Assembly (NCBI GenBank): GCA_964036275.1
Contig: CAXIWQ010000486.1
Location: 558,001 to 622,000 of the forward strand
Reading direction: 5' to 3'
DNA from: Litoditis marina
Lineage: Eukaryota; Nematoda; Chromadorea; Rhabditida; Rhabditidae
Length of the DNA: 64,000 bases
In this document: piece by piece, positions 21,208 through 35,900 of the stretch
Position numbering within the stretch: the first letter of the stretch is position 1
Layout of the letters: each line of letters starts with the position of its first letter
Position numbers and translations under genes: made by a program
Notes under the pieces: generated by a model
Database searches by the model: none
The model's input: the letters and a program-made list of their open reading frames with translations, nothing else
What the model was told of the DNA's origin: nothing

Positions 21208-24200
21208 CTGTGGCGCACAGCCACAAAATACGAATTAACCCGGTATCGACTATTTGCCTTGCAACTACAGAGAACAGTTCATACGGCTATCAAGTCTGTT
21301 GCTCCCAGATACAAAAACCTAATACGACTATCTATTATGTGGCGCACAGCCACAAAATACGAATTAACGCGGTTATCGTCTTTTTGGCTTGCAGTTACAG
21401 AGAAAAGTTCATACGGCTATCAAATCTGTTGCTCCCAGCTACAAAAACCTAATACGACAATCTATTCTGTGGCGCACAGCCATAAAATACAAAATAACGC
21501 GGTTATTGACTCTTTGGCTTGCAGTTACAGAGAAAAGTTTATACGGCTATCAAGTCTGTTGCTCCCAGCTACAAAAACCTAATACGACTCCATATTCTGT
21601 GGCGCACAGCCGCAAAAGACAAATTAACGCGGTTATTGACTCTTTGCCGTAAAGCTACCGAAAAAAGTTTATACGGCTATCAAGTATGTTGCTCCCAGCT
21701 ACAAAGACCTAACACGACTATATATTTTGTGGCGCACAGCCACAAAAGACGACTTAACGCGGTTATTGACTCTTTGCAATGCAGCTACAGAAAAAAGTTC
21801 ATACGGCTATCAAGTCTGTTGCTCCCAGATACAAAAACCTAAGACGACTATATATTCTGTGGCGCACAGCCACAAAATACGAATTAACGCGTTATTGACT
21901 CTTTGCCTTGCAGCTACAGAGAACAGTTTATATGGCTATCAAATCTGTTGCTCCAGCTACAAAACCTAATACGACAATCTATTTTGTGGCGCACATCCAC
22001 CAAATACGAATTAACGCGGTTATTGACTCTTTGCCTTGCACCTACAAAAAAAAAATCATACGGCTATCAAGTCTGTTGCTCCCAACTACAAAAACCTAAT
22101 ACGACTTTATATTCTGTGGCGCACAACCACAAAAGACAAATTAACGCGGTTATCGACTCTTCGGCTTGCAGTTACAGAAAAAAAAACTCATACGGCAATC
22201 AAGTCTGTTGCTCCCAACTACAAAAACCTAATACGACTTTATATTCTGTGGCGCACAGCCACCAAAGACAGATTAACGCGGTTATTGACTCTTTGCCTTG
22301 CAGCTACAGAAAAAAGTTTATACGGCTATCAAGTATGTTGCTCTCAGCTAGAAAAACCCAATACAACTATCTATTCTGTGGCGCACAGCCATAAAATACG
22401 AAATAACGCGGTTATTGACTCTTTGGCTTGCAGTTACAGAGAAAAGTTTATACGGCTATCAAGTCTGTTGCTCCCAGCTACAAAAACCTAATACGACTCC
22501 ATATTCTTTGGCGCACAGCCACAAAAGACAAATTAACGCGGTTATTGACTCTTTGCCGTAAAGCTACAGAAAAAAGTTTATACGGCTATCAAGTATGTTG
22601 CTCCCAGCTACAAAGACCTAACACGACTATATATTTTGTGGCGCACAGCCACAAAAGACGACTTAACGCGGTAATTGACTCTTTGCCTTGCAGCTACAGA
22701 AAAAAGTTCATACTGCTATCAAGTCTGTTGCTCCCAGATACAAAAACCTAGACGACTATATATTCTGTGGCGCACAGCCACAAAAGACGAATTAACGCGT
22801 TATTGACTCTTTGCCTTGCAGCTACAGAGAACAGTTCATACGGCTATCAAATCTGTTGCTCCCAGCTACAAAAACCTGATACGACAATCTATTTTGTGGC
22901 GCACATCCACCAAATACGAATTAACGCGGTTATTGACTCTTTGCCTTGCACCTACAAAAAAAATCATACGGCTATCAAGTCTGTTGCTCCCAACTACAAA
23001 AACCTAATACGACTTTATATTCTGTGGCGCACAACCACAAAAGACAAATTAACGCGGTTATTGACTCTTTTCCTTGCAGCTACAGAAAAAAGTTTATACG
23101 GCTATCAAGTCTGTTGCTCCCAGCTACAAAACCTAATACGATTATCTATTCTGTGGCGCACAGCCACGAAATACGAATCAACGCGGTTATCGACTCTTCG
23201 GCTTGCAGTTACAGAAAAAAAACTCATACGGCAATCAAGTCTGTTGCTCCCAACTACAAAAACCTAATACGACTTTATATTCTGTGGCGCACAGCCACAA
23301 AAGACAGATTAACGCGGTTATTGACTCTTTGCCTTGCAGCTACAGAAAAAAGTTTATACGGCTATCAAGTATGTTGCTCCCAGCTAGAAAAACCCAATAC
23401 AACTATCTTTTCTGTGGCACACAGCCACAAAATACGAACTAACGCGGTTATTGACTATTTGCCTTGCAGCTACAAAAAAAAGTTTATACGGCTATCAAGT
23501 CTGTTGCTCCCAGCTACAAAAACCTAATACGACTTACTATTTTGTGGCGCACAGCCACAAAAGACAAATTAACGCGGTTATTGACTCTTTACCGTGCAGC
23601 TACAGAAAACAGTTTATACGGCTATCGAGTATGTTGCTCCCAGCTACAAAAACCTGATACGACAATCTATTCTGTGGCGCACAGCCACAAAATACGAATT
23701 AACGCGGTTGTCGACTCTTTGCCTTGCAACTACAGAGAACAGTTCATACGGCTATCAAGTCTGTTGCTCCCAGATACAAAAACCTAATACGACTATCTAT
23801 TATGTGGCGTACAGCCACAAAATACGAATTAACGCGGTTATCGACTCTTTGGCTTGCAGTTACAGAGAAAAGTTCATACGGCTATCAAATCTGTTGCTCC
23901 CAGCTACAAAAACCTAATACGACTCCATATTCTGTGGCGCACAGCCACAAAAGACAAATTAACGCGGTTATTGACTCTTTGCCGTAAAGCTACAGAAAAA
24001 AGTTTATACGGCTATCAAGTATGTTGCTCCCAGCTACAAAGACTCAACACGACTATATATTTCGTGGCGCACAGCCACAAAAGACGACTTAACGCGGTTA
24101 TTGACTCTTTGCCTTGCAGCTACAGAAAAAAGTTCTACGGCTATCAAGTATGTTGCTCCCAGATACAAAAACTTAAGACAACTATATATTCTGTGGCGCA

Positions 24201-25671
24201 CAGCCACAAAAGACGAATTAACGCGTTATTGACTCTTTGCCTTGCAGCTACAGAGAACAGTTCATACGGCTATCAAATCTGTTGCTCCCAGCTACAAAAC
24301 CTAATACGACAATCTATTCTGTGGCGCACAGCCACAAAATACAAATCATCGCGGTTATCGACTTGTTGGCTTGCAGCTACAGAGAAAAGTTCATACGGCT
24401 ATCAAGTCTGTTGCTCCCAGCTACAAAAACCTAATACGACTATATATTCTGTGGCGCACAGCCACAAAAGACGAATTAACGCGGTTATTGACTCTTTGCC
24501 TCGCAGTTACAGAGAACATTTCATACGGCTATCAAATCTGTTGCGCCCAGCTACAAAAACCTAATACGACAATCTATTCTGTGGCGCACAGCCACAAAGA
24601 CGAATTAACGCGGTTATTGACATTTTGACTTGCAGCTACAAAAAAAAATCATACGGCTATCAAGTCTGTTGCTTCCAACTACAAAAACATAATACGACTT
24701 TATATTCTGTGGCGCACAGCCACAAAATACAAATTAACGCGTTATTGACTCTTTGCCTTGCAGTTACAGAGAACATTTCATACGGCTATCAAATCTGTTG
24801 CTCCCAGCTACAAAAACCTAATACGACTTTATATTCTGTGGCGCACAGCCACAAAAGACAAATTAACGCGGTTATTATCTCTTTGCCTTGCAGCTACAGA
24901 AAAAAAGTTTATACGGCTATCAAGTCTGTTGCTCCCAGCTACAAAAACCTAATACGACTTTATATTCTGTGGCGCACAGCCACAAAAGACAAATTAACGC
25001 GGTTATTGACTCTTTGCCGTGCAGCTACAGAAAAAAGTTTATATGGCTATCAAGTATGTTGCTCCCAGCTAGAAAAACCCAATACAACTATCTATTCTGT
25101 GGCACACAGCCACAAAATACGATATAACGCGGTTATCGACTCTTTGCCTTGCAGCTACAGAAAAAAGTTTATACGGCTATCAAGTCTGTTGCTCATGGCT
25201 ACAAAAACCTAATACGACTTTATATCCTATGGCGCACAGCCACAAAAGACAAATTAACGCGGTTATTACCTCTTTGCCTTGCAGCTACAGAAAAAAGTTC
25301 ATACGGCTATCAAGTCTGTTGCTCCCAGCTACAAAAACCTGATACGACAATATATTCTGTGGCGCACAGCCACAAAAGACGAATTAACGCGGTTATTACC
25401 TCTTTGCCTTGCAGCTACAGAAAAAAGTTCATACGGCTATCAAGTCTGTTGCTCCCAGCTACAAAAACCTAATACGACTTTATATTCTGTGGCGCACAGC
25501 CACAAAAGACAAATTAACGCGGTTATTGACTCTTTGCCGTGCAGCTACAGGAAAAAGGTTATACGGCTATCAAATATGTTGCTCCCAGCTACAAAAACCT
25601 AATACGACTATCTATTCTGTGGTGCACAGCCACAAAATACGAATTAACGCGGTTATCGACTCTTTGCCTTG

Positions 25672-25801
25672 CAGCTACAGAGAACAGTTCATACGGCTAT
25701 CAAATCTGTTGCTCCCAGCTACAAAAACCTAATACGACAATCTATTCTGTGGCGCACAGCCACAAAATACGAATTATCGCGGTTATCGACTTGTTGGCTT
25801 G
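25672..25801 (+). repeat. Reference satellite monomer (three ~43-bp subunits)
   Basis: A clean 130-bp monomer used here as the type unit. It splits into three related subunits that each begin CAGCYACA: 25672-25715 (44 bp), 25716-25756 (41 bp) and 25757-25801 (45 bp). Subunits 1 and 2 share CAGCTACA, then ATACGRCTATC, then TCTGTKGC. Subunit 3 shares CAGCCACAAAA, a GGTTATC box and CTCTTTGCC in the corresponding places. The 6-bp dyad TGTGGC/GCCACA (25748-25764, loop GCACA) straddles the junction of subunits 2 and 3. The trimer reading is my own alignment by eye. Confidence 0.8.
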
Positions 25802-26962
25802 CAGCTACAGAGAAAAGTTCATACGGCTATCAAGTCTGTTGCTCCCAGCTACAAAAACCTGATACGACAATCTATTCTGTGGCGCACAGCCACAAAAGAC
25901 AAGTTAACGCGGTTATTACCTCTTTGCCTTGCAGCTACAGAAAAAAATTCATACGGCTATCAAGTCTGTTGCTCCGAGCTACGAAAACCTAATACGACTC
26001 TATATTCTGTGGCGCACAGCCACAAAAGACAAATTAACGCGGTTATTGACTCTTTGCCGTGCAGCTACAGGAAAAAGGTTATACGGCTATCAAGTATGTT
26101 GCTCCCAGCTGAAAAAACCTAATACGACTATCTATTCTGTGGCGCACAGCCACAAAATACGAATTAACGCGGTTATCGACTCTTTGCCTTGCAGCTACAG
26201 AGAACAGTTCATACGGCTATCAAGTCTGTTGCTCCCAGCTACAAAAACCTAATACGACTATATATTCTGTGGCGCACAGCCACAAAAGACGAATTAACGC
26301 GGTTATTGACTCTTTGCCTCGCAGTTACAGAGAATATTTCATACGGCTATCAAATCTGTTGCTCCCAGCTACAAAAACCTAATACGACAATCTATTCTGT
26401 GGCGCACAGCCACAAAAGACAAATTAACGCGGTTATTGACTCTTTGCCGTGCAGCTACAGGAAAAAGGTTATACGGCTACCAAGTATGTTGCTCCCAGCT
26501 ACAAAAACCTAACACGACTATCTATTCTGTGGCGCACAGCCACAAAATACGAATTGACGCGGTTATCGACTCTTTGCCTTGCAGCTACAGAGAACAGTTC
26601 ATACGGCTATCAAATCTGTTGCTCCCAGCTACAAAAACCTAATACGACAATCTATTCTGTGGCGCACAGCCACAAAATACAAATTATCGCGGTTATCGAC
26701 TTGTTGGCTTGCAGCTACAGAGAAAAGTTCATACGGCTATCAAGTCTGTTGCTCCCAGCTACAAAAACCTAATACGACTATATATTCTGTGGCGCACAGC
26801 CACAAAAGACGAATTAACGCGGTTATTGACTCTTTGCCTCGCAGTTACAGAGAACAGTTCATACGGCTATCAAATATGTTGCTCCCAGCTACAAAAACCT
26901 AATACGACAATCTATTCTGTGGCGCACAGCCACAAAGACGAATTAACGCGGTTATTGACATT

Positions 26963-29900
26963 TTGACTTGCAGCTACAAAAAAAAATCATACGGCTATCA
27001 AGTCTGTTGCTTCCAAATACAAAAACATAATACAACTTTATATTCTGTGGCGCACAGCCACAAAATACGAATTATCGCGGTTATCGACTTGTTGGCTTGC
27101 AGCTACAGAGAAAAGTTCATACGGCTATCAAATCTGTTGCTCCCAGCTACAAAAACCTGATACGACAATCTATTCTGTGGCGCACAGCCACAAAAGACAA
27201 ATTAACGCGGTTATTACCTCTTTGCCTTGCAGCTACAGAAAAAAATTCATACGGCTATCAAGTCTGTTGCTCCCAGCTACGAAAACCTAATACGACTCTA
27301 TATTCTGTGGCGCACAGCCACAAAAGACAAATTAACGCGGTTATTGACTCTTTGCCGTGCAGCTACAGGAAAAAGGTTATACGGCTATCAAGTATGTTGC
27401 TCCCAGCTGAAAAAACCTAATACGACTATCTATTCTGTGGCGCACAGCCACAAAATACGAATTAACGCGGTTATCGACTGTTTGCCTTGCAGCTACAGAG
27501 AACAGTTCATACGGCTATCAAGTCTGTTGCTCCCAGCTACAAAAACCTAATACGACTATATATTCTGTGGCGCACAGCCACAAAAGACGAATTAACGCGG
27601 TTATTGACTCTTTGCCTCGCAGTTACAGAGAATATTTCATACGGCTATCAAAGCTGTTGCTCCCAGCTACAAAAACCTAATACGACAATCTATTCTGTGG
27701 CGCACAGCCACAAAAGACAAATTAACGCGGTTATTGACTCTTTGCCGTGCAGCTACAGGAAAAAGGTTATACGGCTACCAAGTATGTTGCTCCCAGCTAC
27801 AAAAACCTAATACGACTATCTATTCTGTGGCGCACAGCCACAAAATACAAATTATCGCGGTTATCGACTTGTTGGCTTGCAGCTACAGAGAAAAGTTCAT
27901 ACGGCTATCAAGTCTGTTGCTCCCAGCTACAAAAACCTAATACGACTATATATTCTGTGGCGCACAGCCACAAAAGACAAATTAACGCGGTTATTGACTC
28001 TTTGCCTCGCAGTTACAGAGAACAGTTCATACGGCTATCAAATATGTTGCTCCCAGCTACAAAAACCTAATACGACAATCTATTCTGTGGCGCACAGCCA
28101 CAAAGACGAATTAACGCGGTTATTGACATTTTGACTTGCAGCTACAAAAAAAAATCATACGGCTATCAAGTCTGTTGCTTCCAAATACAAAAACATAATA
28201 CAACTTTATATTCTGTGGCGCACAGCCACAAAATACAAATTAACGCGGTTATTGATTCTTTGCCTTGCAGTTACAGAGAACATTTCATACGGCTATCAAA
28301 TCTGTTGCTCCCAGCTACAAAAACCTAATACGACTTTATATTCTGTGGCGCACAGCCACAAAAGACAAATTAACGCGGTTATTACCTCTTTGCCTTGCAG
28401 CTACAGAAAAAAAGTTTATACGGCTATCAAGTCTGTTGCTCCCAGCTACAAAAACCTAATACGACTTTATATTCTGTGGCGCACAGCCACAAAAGACAAA
28501 TTAACGCGGTTATTGACTCTTTGCCGTGCAGCTACAGAAAAAAGTTTATATGGCTATCAAGTATGTTGCTCCCAGCTAGAAAAACCCAATACAACTATCT
28601 ATTCTGTGGCACACAGCCACAAAATACGATATAACGCGGTTATCGACTCTTTGCCTTGCAGCTACAGAAAAAAGTTTATACGGCTATCAAGTCTGTTGCT
28701 CATGGCTACAAAAACCTAATACGACTTTATATCCTATGGCGCACAGCCACAAAAGACAAATTAACGCGGTTATTACCTCTTTGCCTTGCAGCTACAGAAA
28801 AAAGTTCATACGGCTATCAAGTCTGTTGCTCCCAGCTACAAAAACCTGATACGACAATCTATTCTGTGGCGCACAGCCACAAAAGACAAATCAACGCGGT
28901 TGTTACCTCTTTGCCTTGCAGCTACAGAAAAAAGTTCATACGGCTATCAAGTCTGTTGCTCCCAGCTACAAAAACCTAATACGACTTTATGTTCTGTGGC
29001 GCACAGCCACAAAAGACAAATTAACGCGGTTATTGACTCTTTGCCGTGCAGCTACAGGAAAAAGGTTATACGGCTATCAAATATGTTGCTCCCAGCTACA
29101 AAAACCTAATACGACAATCTATTCTGTGGCGCACAGCCACAAAATACGAATTATCGCGGTTATCGACTTGTTGGCTTGCAGCTACAGAGAAAAGTTCATA
29201 CGGCTATCAAGTCTGTTGCTCCCAGCTACAAAAACCTGATACGACAATCTATTCTGTGGCGCACAGCCACAAAAGACAAATTAACGCGGTTATTGACTCT
29301 TTGCCGTGCAGCTACAGGGAAAAGGTTATACGGCTACCAAGTATGTTGCTCCCAGCTACAAAAACCTGATACGACAATCTATTCTGTGGCGCACAGCCAC
29401 AAAAGACAAATTAACGCGGTTATTACCTCTTTGCCTTGCAGCTACAGAAAAAAATTCATACGGCTATCAAGTCTGTTGCTCCCAGCTACGAAAACCTAAT
29501 ACGACTCTATATTCTGTGGCGCACAGCCACAAAAGACAAATTAACGCGGTTATTGACTCTTTGCCTCGCAGTTACAGAGAACAGTTCATACGGCTATCAA
29601 ATATGTTGCTCCCAGCTACAAAAACCTAATACGACAATCTATTCTGTGGCGCACAGCCACAAAGACGAATTAACGCGGTTATTGACATTTTGACTTGCAG
29701 CTACAAAAAAAAATCATACGGCTATCAAGTCTGTTGCTTCCAAATACAAAAACATAATACAACTTTATATTCTGTGGCGCACAGCCACAAAATACGAATT
29801 ATCGCGGTTATCGACTTGTTGGCTTGCAGCTACAGAGAAAAGTTCATACGGCTATCAAATCTGTTGCTCCCAGCTACAAAAACCTGATACGACAATCTAT

Positions 29901-32900
29901 TCTGTGGCGCACAGCCACAAAAGACAAATTAACGCGGTTATTACCTCTTTGCCTTGCAGCTACAGAAAAAAATTCATACGGCTATCAAGTCTGTTGCTCC
30001 CAGCTACGAAAACCTAATACGACTCTATATTCTGTGGCGCACAGCCACAAAAGACAAATTAACGCGGTTATTGACTCTTTGCCGTGCAGCTACAGGAAAA
30101 AGGTTATACGGCTATCAAGTATGTTGCTCCCAGCTGAAAAAACCTAATACGACTATCTATTCTGTGGCGCACAGCCACAAAATACGAATTAACGCGGTTA
30201 TCGACTGTTTGCCTTGCAGCTACAGAGAACAGTTCATACGGCTATCAAGTCTGTTGCTCCCAGCTACAAAAACCTAATACGACTATATATTCTGTGGCGC
30301 ACAGCCACAAAAGACGAATTAACGCGGTTATTGACTCTTTGCCTCGCAGTTACAGAGAATATTTCATACGGCTATCAAATCTGTTGCTCCCAGCTACAAA
30401 AACCTAATACGACAATCTATTCTGTGGCGCACAGCCACAAAAGACAAATTAACGCGGTTATTGACTCTTTGCCGTGCAGCTACAGGAAAAAGGTTATACG
30501 GCTACCAAGTATGTTGCTCCCAGCTACAAAAACCTAATACGACTATCTATTCTGTGGCGCACAGCCACAAAATACAAATTATCGCGGTTATCGACTTGTT
30601 GGCTTGCAGCTACAGAGAAAAGTTCATACGGCTATCAAGTCTGTTGCTCCCAGCTACAAAAACCTAATACGACTATATATTCTGTGGCGCACAGCCACAA
30701 AAGACAAATTAACGCGGTTATTGACTCTTTGCCTCGCAGTTACAGAGAACAGTTCATACGGCTATCAAATATGTTGCTCCCAGCTACAAAAACCTAATAC
30801 GACAATCTATTCTGTGGCGCACAGCCACAAAGACGAATTAACGCGGTTATTGACATTTTGACTTGCAGCTACAAAAAAAAATCATACGGCTATCAAGTCT
30901 GTTGCTTCCAAATACAAAAACATAATACAACTTTATATTCTGTGGCGCACAGCCACAAAATACAAATTAACGCGGTTATTGATTCTTTGCCTTGCAGTTA
31001 CAGAGAACATTTCATACGGCTATCAAATCTGTTGCTCCCAGCTACAAAAACCTAATACGACTTTATATTCTGTGGCGCACAGCCACAAAAGACAAATTAA
31101 CGCGGTTATTACCTCTTTGCCTTGCAGCTACAGAAAAAAAGTTTATACGGCTATCAAGTCTGTTGCTCCCAGCTACAAAAACCTAATACGACTTTATATT
31201 CTGTGGCGCACAGCCACAAAAGACAAATTAACGCGGTTATTGACTCTTTGCCGTGCAGCTACAGAAAAAAGTTTATATGGCTATCAAGTATGTTGCTCCC
31301 AGCTAGAAAAACCCAATACAACTATCTATTCTGTGGCACACAGCCACAAAATACGATATAACGCGGTTATCGACTCTTTGCCTTGCAGCTACAGAAAAAA
31401 GTTTATACGGCTATCAAGTCTGTTGCTCATGGCTACAAAAACCTAATACGACTTTATATCCTATGGCGCACAGCCACAAAAGACAAATTAACGCGGTTAT
31501 TACCTCTTTGCCTTGCAGCTACAGAAAAAAGTTCATACGGCTATCAAGTCTGTTGCTCCCAGCTACAAAAACCTGATACGACAATCTATTCTGTGGCGCA
31601 CAGCCACAAAAGACAAATCAACGCGGTTGTTACCTCTTTGCCTTGCAGCTACAGAAAAAAGTTCATACGGCTATCAAGTCTGTTGCTCCCAGCTACAAAA
31701 ACCTAATACGACTTTATGTTCTGTGGCGCACAGCCACAAAAGACAAATTAACGCGGTTATTGACTCTTTGCCGTGCAGCTACAGGAAAAAGGTTATACGG
31801 CTATCAAATATGTTGCTCCCAGCTACAAAAACCTAATACGACTATCTATTCTGTGGCGCACAGCCACAAAATACGAATTAACGCGGTTATCGACTCTTTG
31901 CCTTGCAGCTACAGAGAACAGTTCTTACGGCTATCAAATATGTTGCTCCCAGCTACAAAAACCTAATACGACAATCTATTCTGTGGCGCACAGCCACAAA
32001 ATACGAATTATCGCGGTTATCGACTTGTTGGCTTGCAGCTACAGAGAAAAGTTCATACGGCTATCAAGTCTGTTGCTCCCAGCTACAAAAACCTGATACG
32101 ACAATCTATTCTGTGGCGCACAGCCACAAAAGACAAATTAACGCGGTTATTGACTCTTTGCCGTGCAGCTACAGGAAAAAGGTTATACGGCTACCAAGTA
32201 TGTTGCTCCCAGCTACAAACACCTAATACGACTATCTATTCTGTGGCGCACAGCCACAAAATACAAATTATCGCGGTTATCGACTTGTTGGCTTGCAGCT
32301 ACAGAGAAAAGTTCATACGGCTATCAAATCTGTTGCTCCCAGCTACAAAAACCTGATACGACAATCTATTCTGTGGCGCACAGCCACAAAAGACAAATTA
32401 ACGCGGTTATTACCTCTTTGCCTTGCAGCTACAGAAAAAAATTCATACGGCTATCAAGTCTGTTGCTCCCAGCTACGAAAACCTAATACGACTCTATATT
32501 CTGTGGCGCACAGCCACAAAAGACAAATTAACGCGGTTATTGACTCTTTGCCGTGCAGCTACAGGAAAAAGGTTATACGGCTATCAAGTATGTTGCTCCC
32601 AGCTGAAAAAACCTAATACGACTATCTATTCTGTGGCGCACAGCCACAAAATACGAATTAACGCGGTTATCGACTGTTTGCCTTGCAGCTACAGAGAACA
32701 GTTCATACGGCTATCAAGTCTGTTGCTCCCAGCTACAAAAACCTAATACGACTATATATTCTGTGGCGCACAGCCACAAAAGACGAATTAACGCGGTTAT
32801 TGACTCTTTGCCTCGCAGTTACAGAGAATATTTCATACGGCTATCAAATCTGTTGCTCCCAGCTACAAAAACCTAATACGACAATCTATTCTGTGGCGCA

Positions 32901-35900
32901 CAGCCACAAAAGACAAATTAACGCGGTTATTGACTCTTTGCCGTGCAGCTACAGGAAAAAGGTTATACGGCTACCAAGTATGTTGCTCCCAGCTACAAAA
33001 ACCTAATACGACTATCTATTCTGTGGCGCACAGCCACAAAATACAAATTATCGCGGTTATCGACTTGTTGGCTTGCAGCTACAGAGAAAAGTTCATACGG
33101 CTATCAAGTCTGTTGCTCCCAGCTACAAAAACCTAATACGACTATATATTCTGTGGCGCACAGCCACAAAAGACAAATTAACGCGGTTATTGACTCTTTG
33201 CCTCGCAGTTACAGAGAACAGTTCATACGGCTATCAAATATGTTGCTCCCAGCTACAAAAACCTAATACGACAATCTATTCTGTGGCGCACAGCCACAAA
33301 GACGAATTAACGCGGTTATTGACATTTTGACTTGCAGCTACAAAAAAAAATCATACGGCTATCAAGTCTGTTGCTTCCAAATACAAAAACATAATACAAC
33401 TTTATATTCTGTGGCGCACAGCCACAAAATACAAATTAACGCGGTTATTGATTCTTTGCCTTGCAGTTACAGAGAACATTTCATACGGCTATCAAATCTG
33501 TTGCTCCCAGCTACAAAAACCTAATACGACTTTATATTCTGTGGCGCACAGCCACAAAAGACAAATTAACGCGGTTATTACCTCTTTGCCTTGCAGCTAC
33601 AGAAAAAAAGTTTATACGGCTATCAAGTCTGTTGCTCCCAGCTACAAAAACCTAATACGACTTTATATTCTGTGGCGCACAGCCACAAAAGACAAATTAA
33701 CGCGGTTATTGACTCTTTGCCGTGCAGCTACAGAAAAAAGTTTATATGGCTATCAAGTATGTTGCTCCCAGCTAGAAAAACCCAATACAACTATCTATTC
33801 TGTGGCACACAGCCACAAAATACGATATAACGCGGTTATCGACTCTTTGCCTTGCAGCTACAGAAAAAAGTTTATACGGCTATCAAGTCTGTTGCTCATG
33901 GCTACAAAAACCTAATACGACTTTATATCCTATGGCGCACAGCCACAAAAGACAAATTAACGCGGTTATTACCTCTTTGCCTTGCAGCTACAGAAAAAAG
34001 TTCATACGGCTATCAAGTCTGTTGCTCCCAGCTACAAAAACCTGATACGACAATCTATTCTGTGGCGCACAGCCACAAAAGACAAATCAACGCGGTTGTT
34101 ACCTCTTTGCCTTGCAGCTACAGAAAAAAGTTCATACGGCTATCAAGTCTGTTGCTCCCAGCTACAAAAACCTAATACGACTTTATGTTCTGTGGCGCAC
34201 AGCCACAAAAGACAAATTAACGCGGTTATTGACTCTTTGCCGTGCAGCTACAGGAAAAAGGTTATACGGCTATCAAATATGTTGCTCCCAGCTACAAAAA
34301 CCTAATACGACTATCTATTCTGTGGCGCACAGCCACAAAATACGAATTAACGCGGTTATCGACTCTTTGCCTTGCAGCTACAGAGAACAGTTCTTACGGC
34401 TATCAAATATGTTGCTCCCAGCTACAAAAACCTAATACGACAATCTATTCTGTGGCGCACAGCCACAAAATACGAATTATCGCGGTTATCGACTTGTTGG
34501 CTTGCAGCTACAGAGAAAAGTTCATACGGCTATCAAGTCTGTTGCTCCCAGCTACAAAAACCTGATACGACAATCTATTCTGTGGCGCACAGCCACAAAA
34601 GACAAATTAACGCGGTTATTGACTCTTTGCCGTGCAGCTACAGGAAAAAGGTTATACGGCTACCAAGTATGTTGCTCCCAGCTACAAACACCTAATACGA
34701 CTATCTATTCTGTGGCGCACAGCCACAAAATACAAATTATCGCGGTTATCGACTTGTTGGCTTGCAGCTACAGAGAAAAGTTCATACGGCTATCAAGTCT
34801 GTTGCTCCCAGCTACAAAAACCTAATACGACTATATATTCTGTGGCGCACAGCCACAAAAGACAAATTAACGCGGTTATTGACTCTTTGCCTCGCAGTTA
34901 CAGAGAACAGTTCATACGGCTATCAAATATGTTGCTCCCAGCTACAAAAACCTAATACGACAATCTATTCTGTGGCGCACAGCCACAAAGACGAATTAAC
35001 GCGGTTATTGACATTTTGACTTGCAGCTACAAAAAAAAATCATACGGCTATCAAGTCTGTTGCTTCCAAATACAAAAACATAATACAACTTTATATTCTG
35101 TGGCGCACAGCCACAAAATACAAATTAACGCGGTTATTGATTCTTTGCCTTGCAGTTACAGAGAACATTTCATACGGCTATCAAATCTGTTGCTCCCAGC
35201 TACAAAAACCTAATACGACTTTATATTCTGTGGCGCACAGCCACAAAAGACAAATTAACGCGGTTATTACCTCTTTGCCTTGCAGCTACAGAAAAAAAGT
35301 TTATACGGCTATCAAGTCTGTTGCTCCCAGCTACAAAAACCTAATACGACTTTATATTCTGTGGCGCACAGCCACAAAAGACAAATTAACGCGGTTATTG
35401 ACTCTTTGCCGTGCAGCTACAGAAAAAAGTTTATATGGCTATCAAGTATGTTGCTCCCAGCTAGAAAAACCCAATACAACTATCTATTCTGTGGCACACA
35501 GCCACAAAATACGATATAACGCGGTTATCGACTCTTTGCCTTGCAGCTACAGAAAAAAGTTTATACGGCTATCAAGTCTGTTGCTCATGGCTACAAAAAC
35601 CTAATACGACTTTATATCCTATGGCGCACAGCCACAAAAGACAAATTAACGCGGTTATTACCTCTTTGCCTTGCAGCTACAGAAAAAAGTTCATACGGCT
35701 ATCAAGTCTGTTGCTCCCAGCTACAAAAACCTGATACGACAATCTATTCTGTGGCGCACAGCCACAAAAGACAAATCAACGCGGTTGTTACCTCTTTGCC
35801 TTGCAGCTACAGAAAAAAGTTCATACGGCTATCAAGTCTGTTGCTCCCAGCTACAAAAACCTAATACGACTTTATGTTCTGTGGCGCACAGCCACAAAAG

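Noticed and set aside
25672..25801. CENP-B box in the satellite
   Set aside because: No match to the NTTCGNNNNANNCGGGN pattern was found in the monomer.
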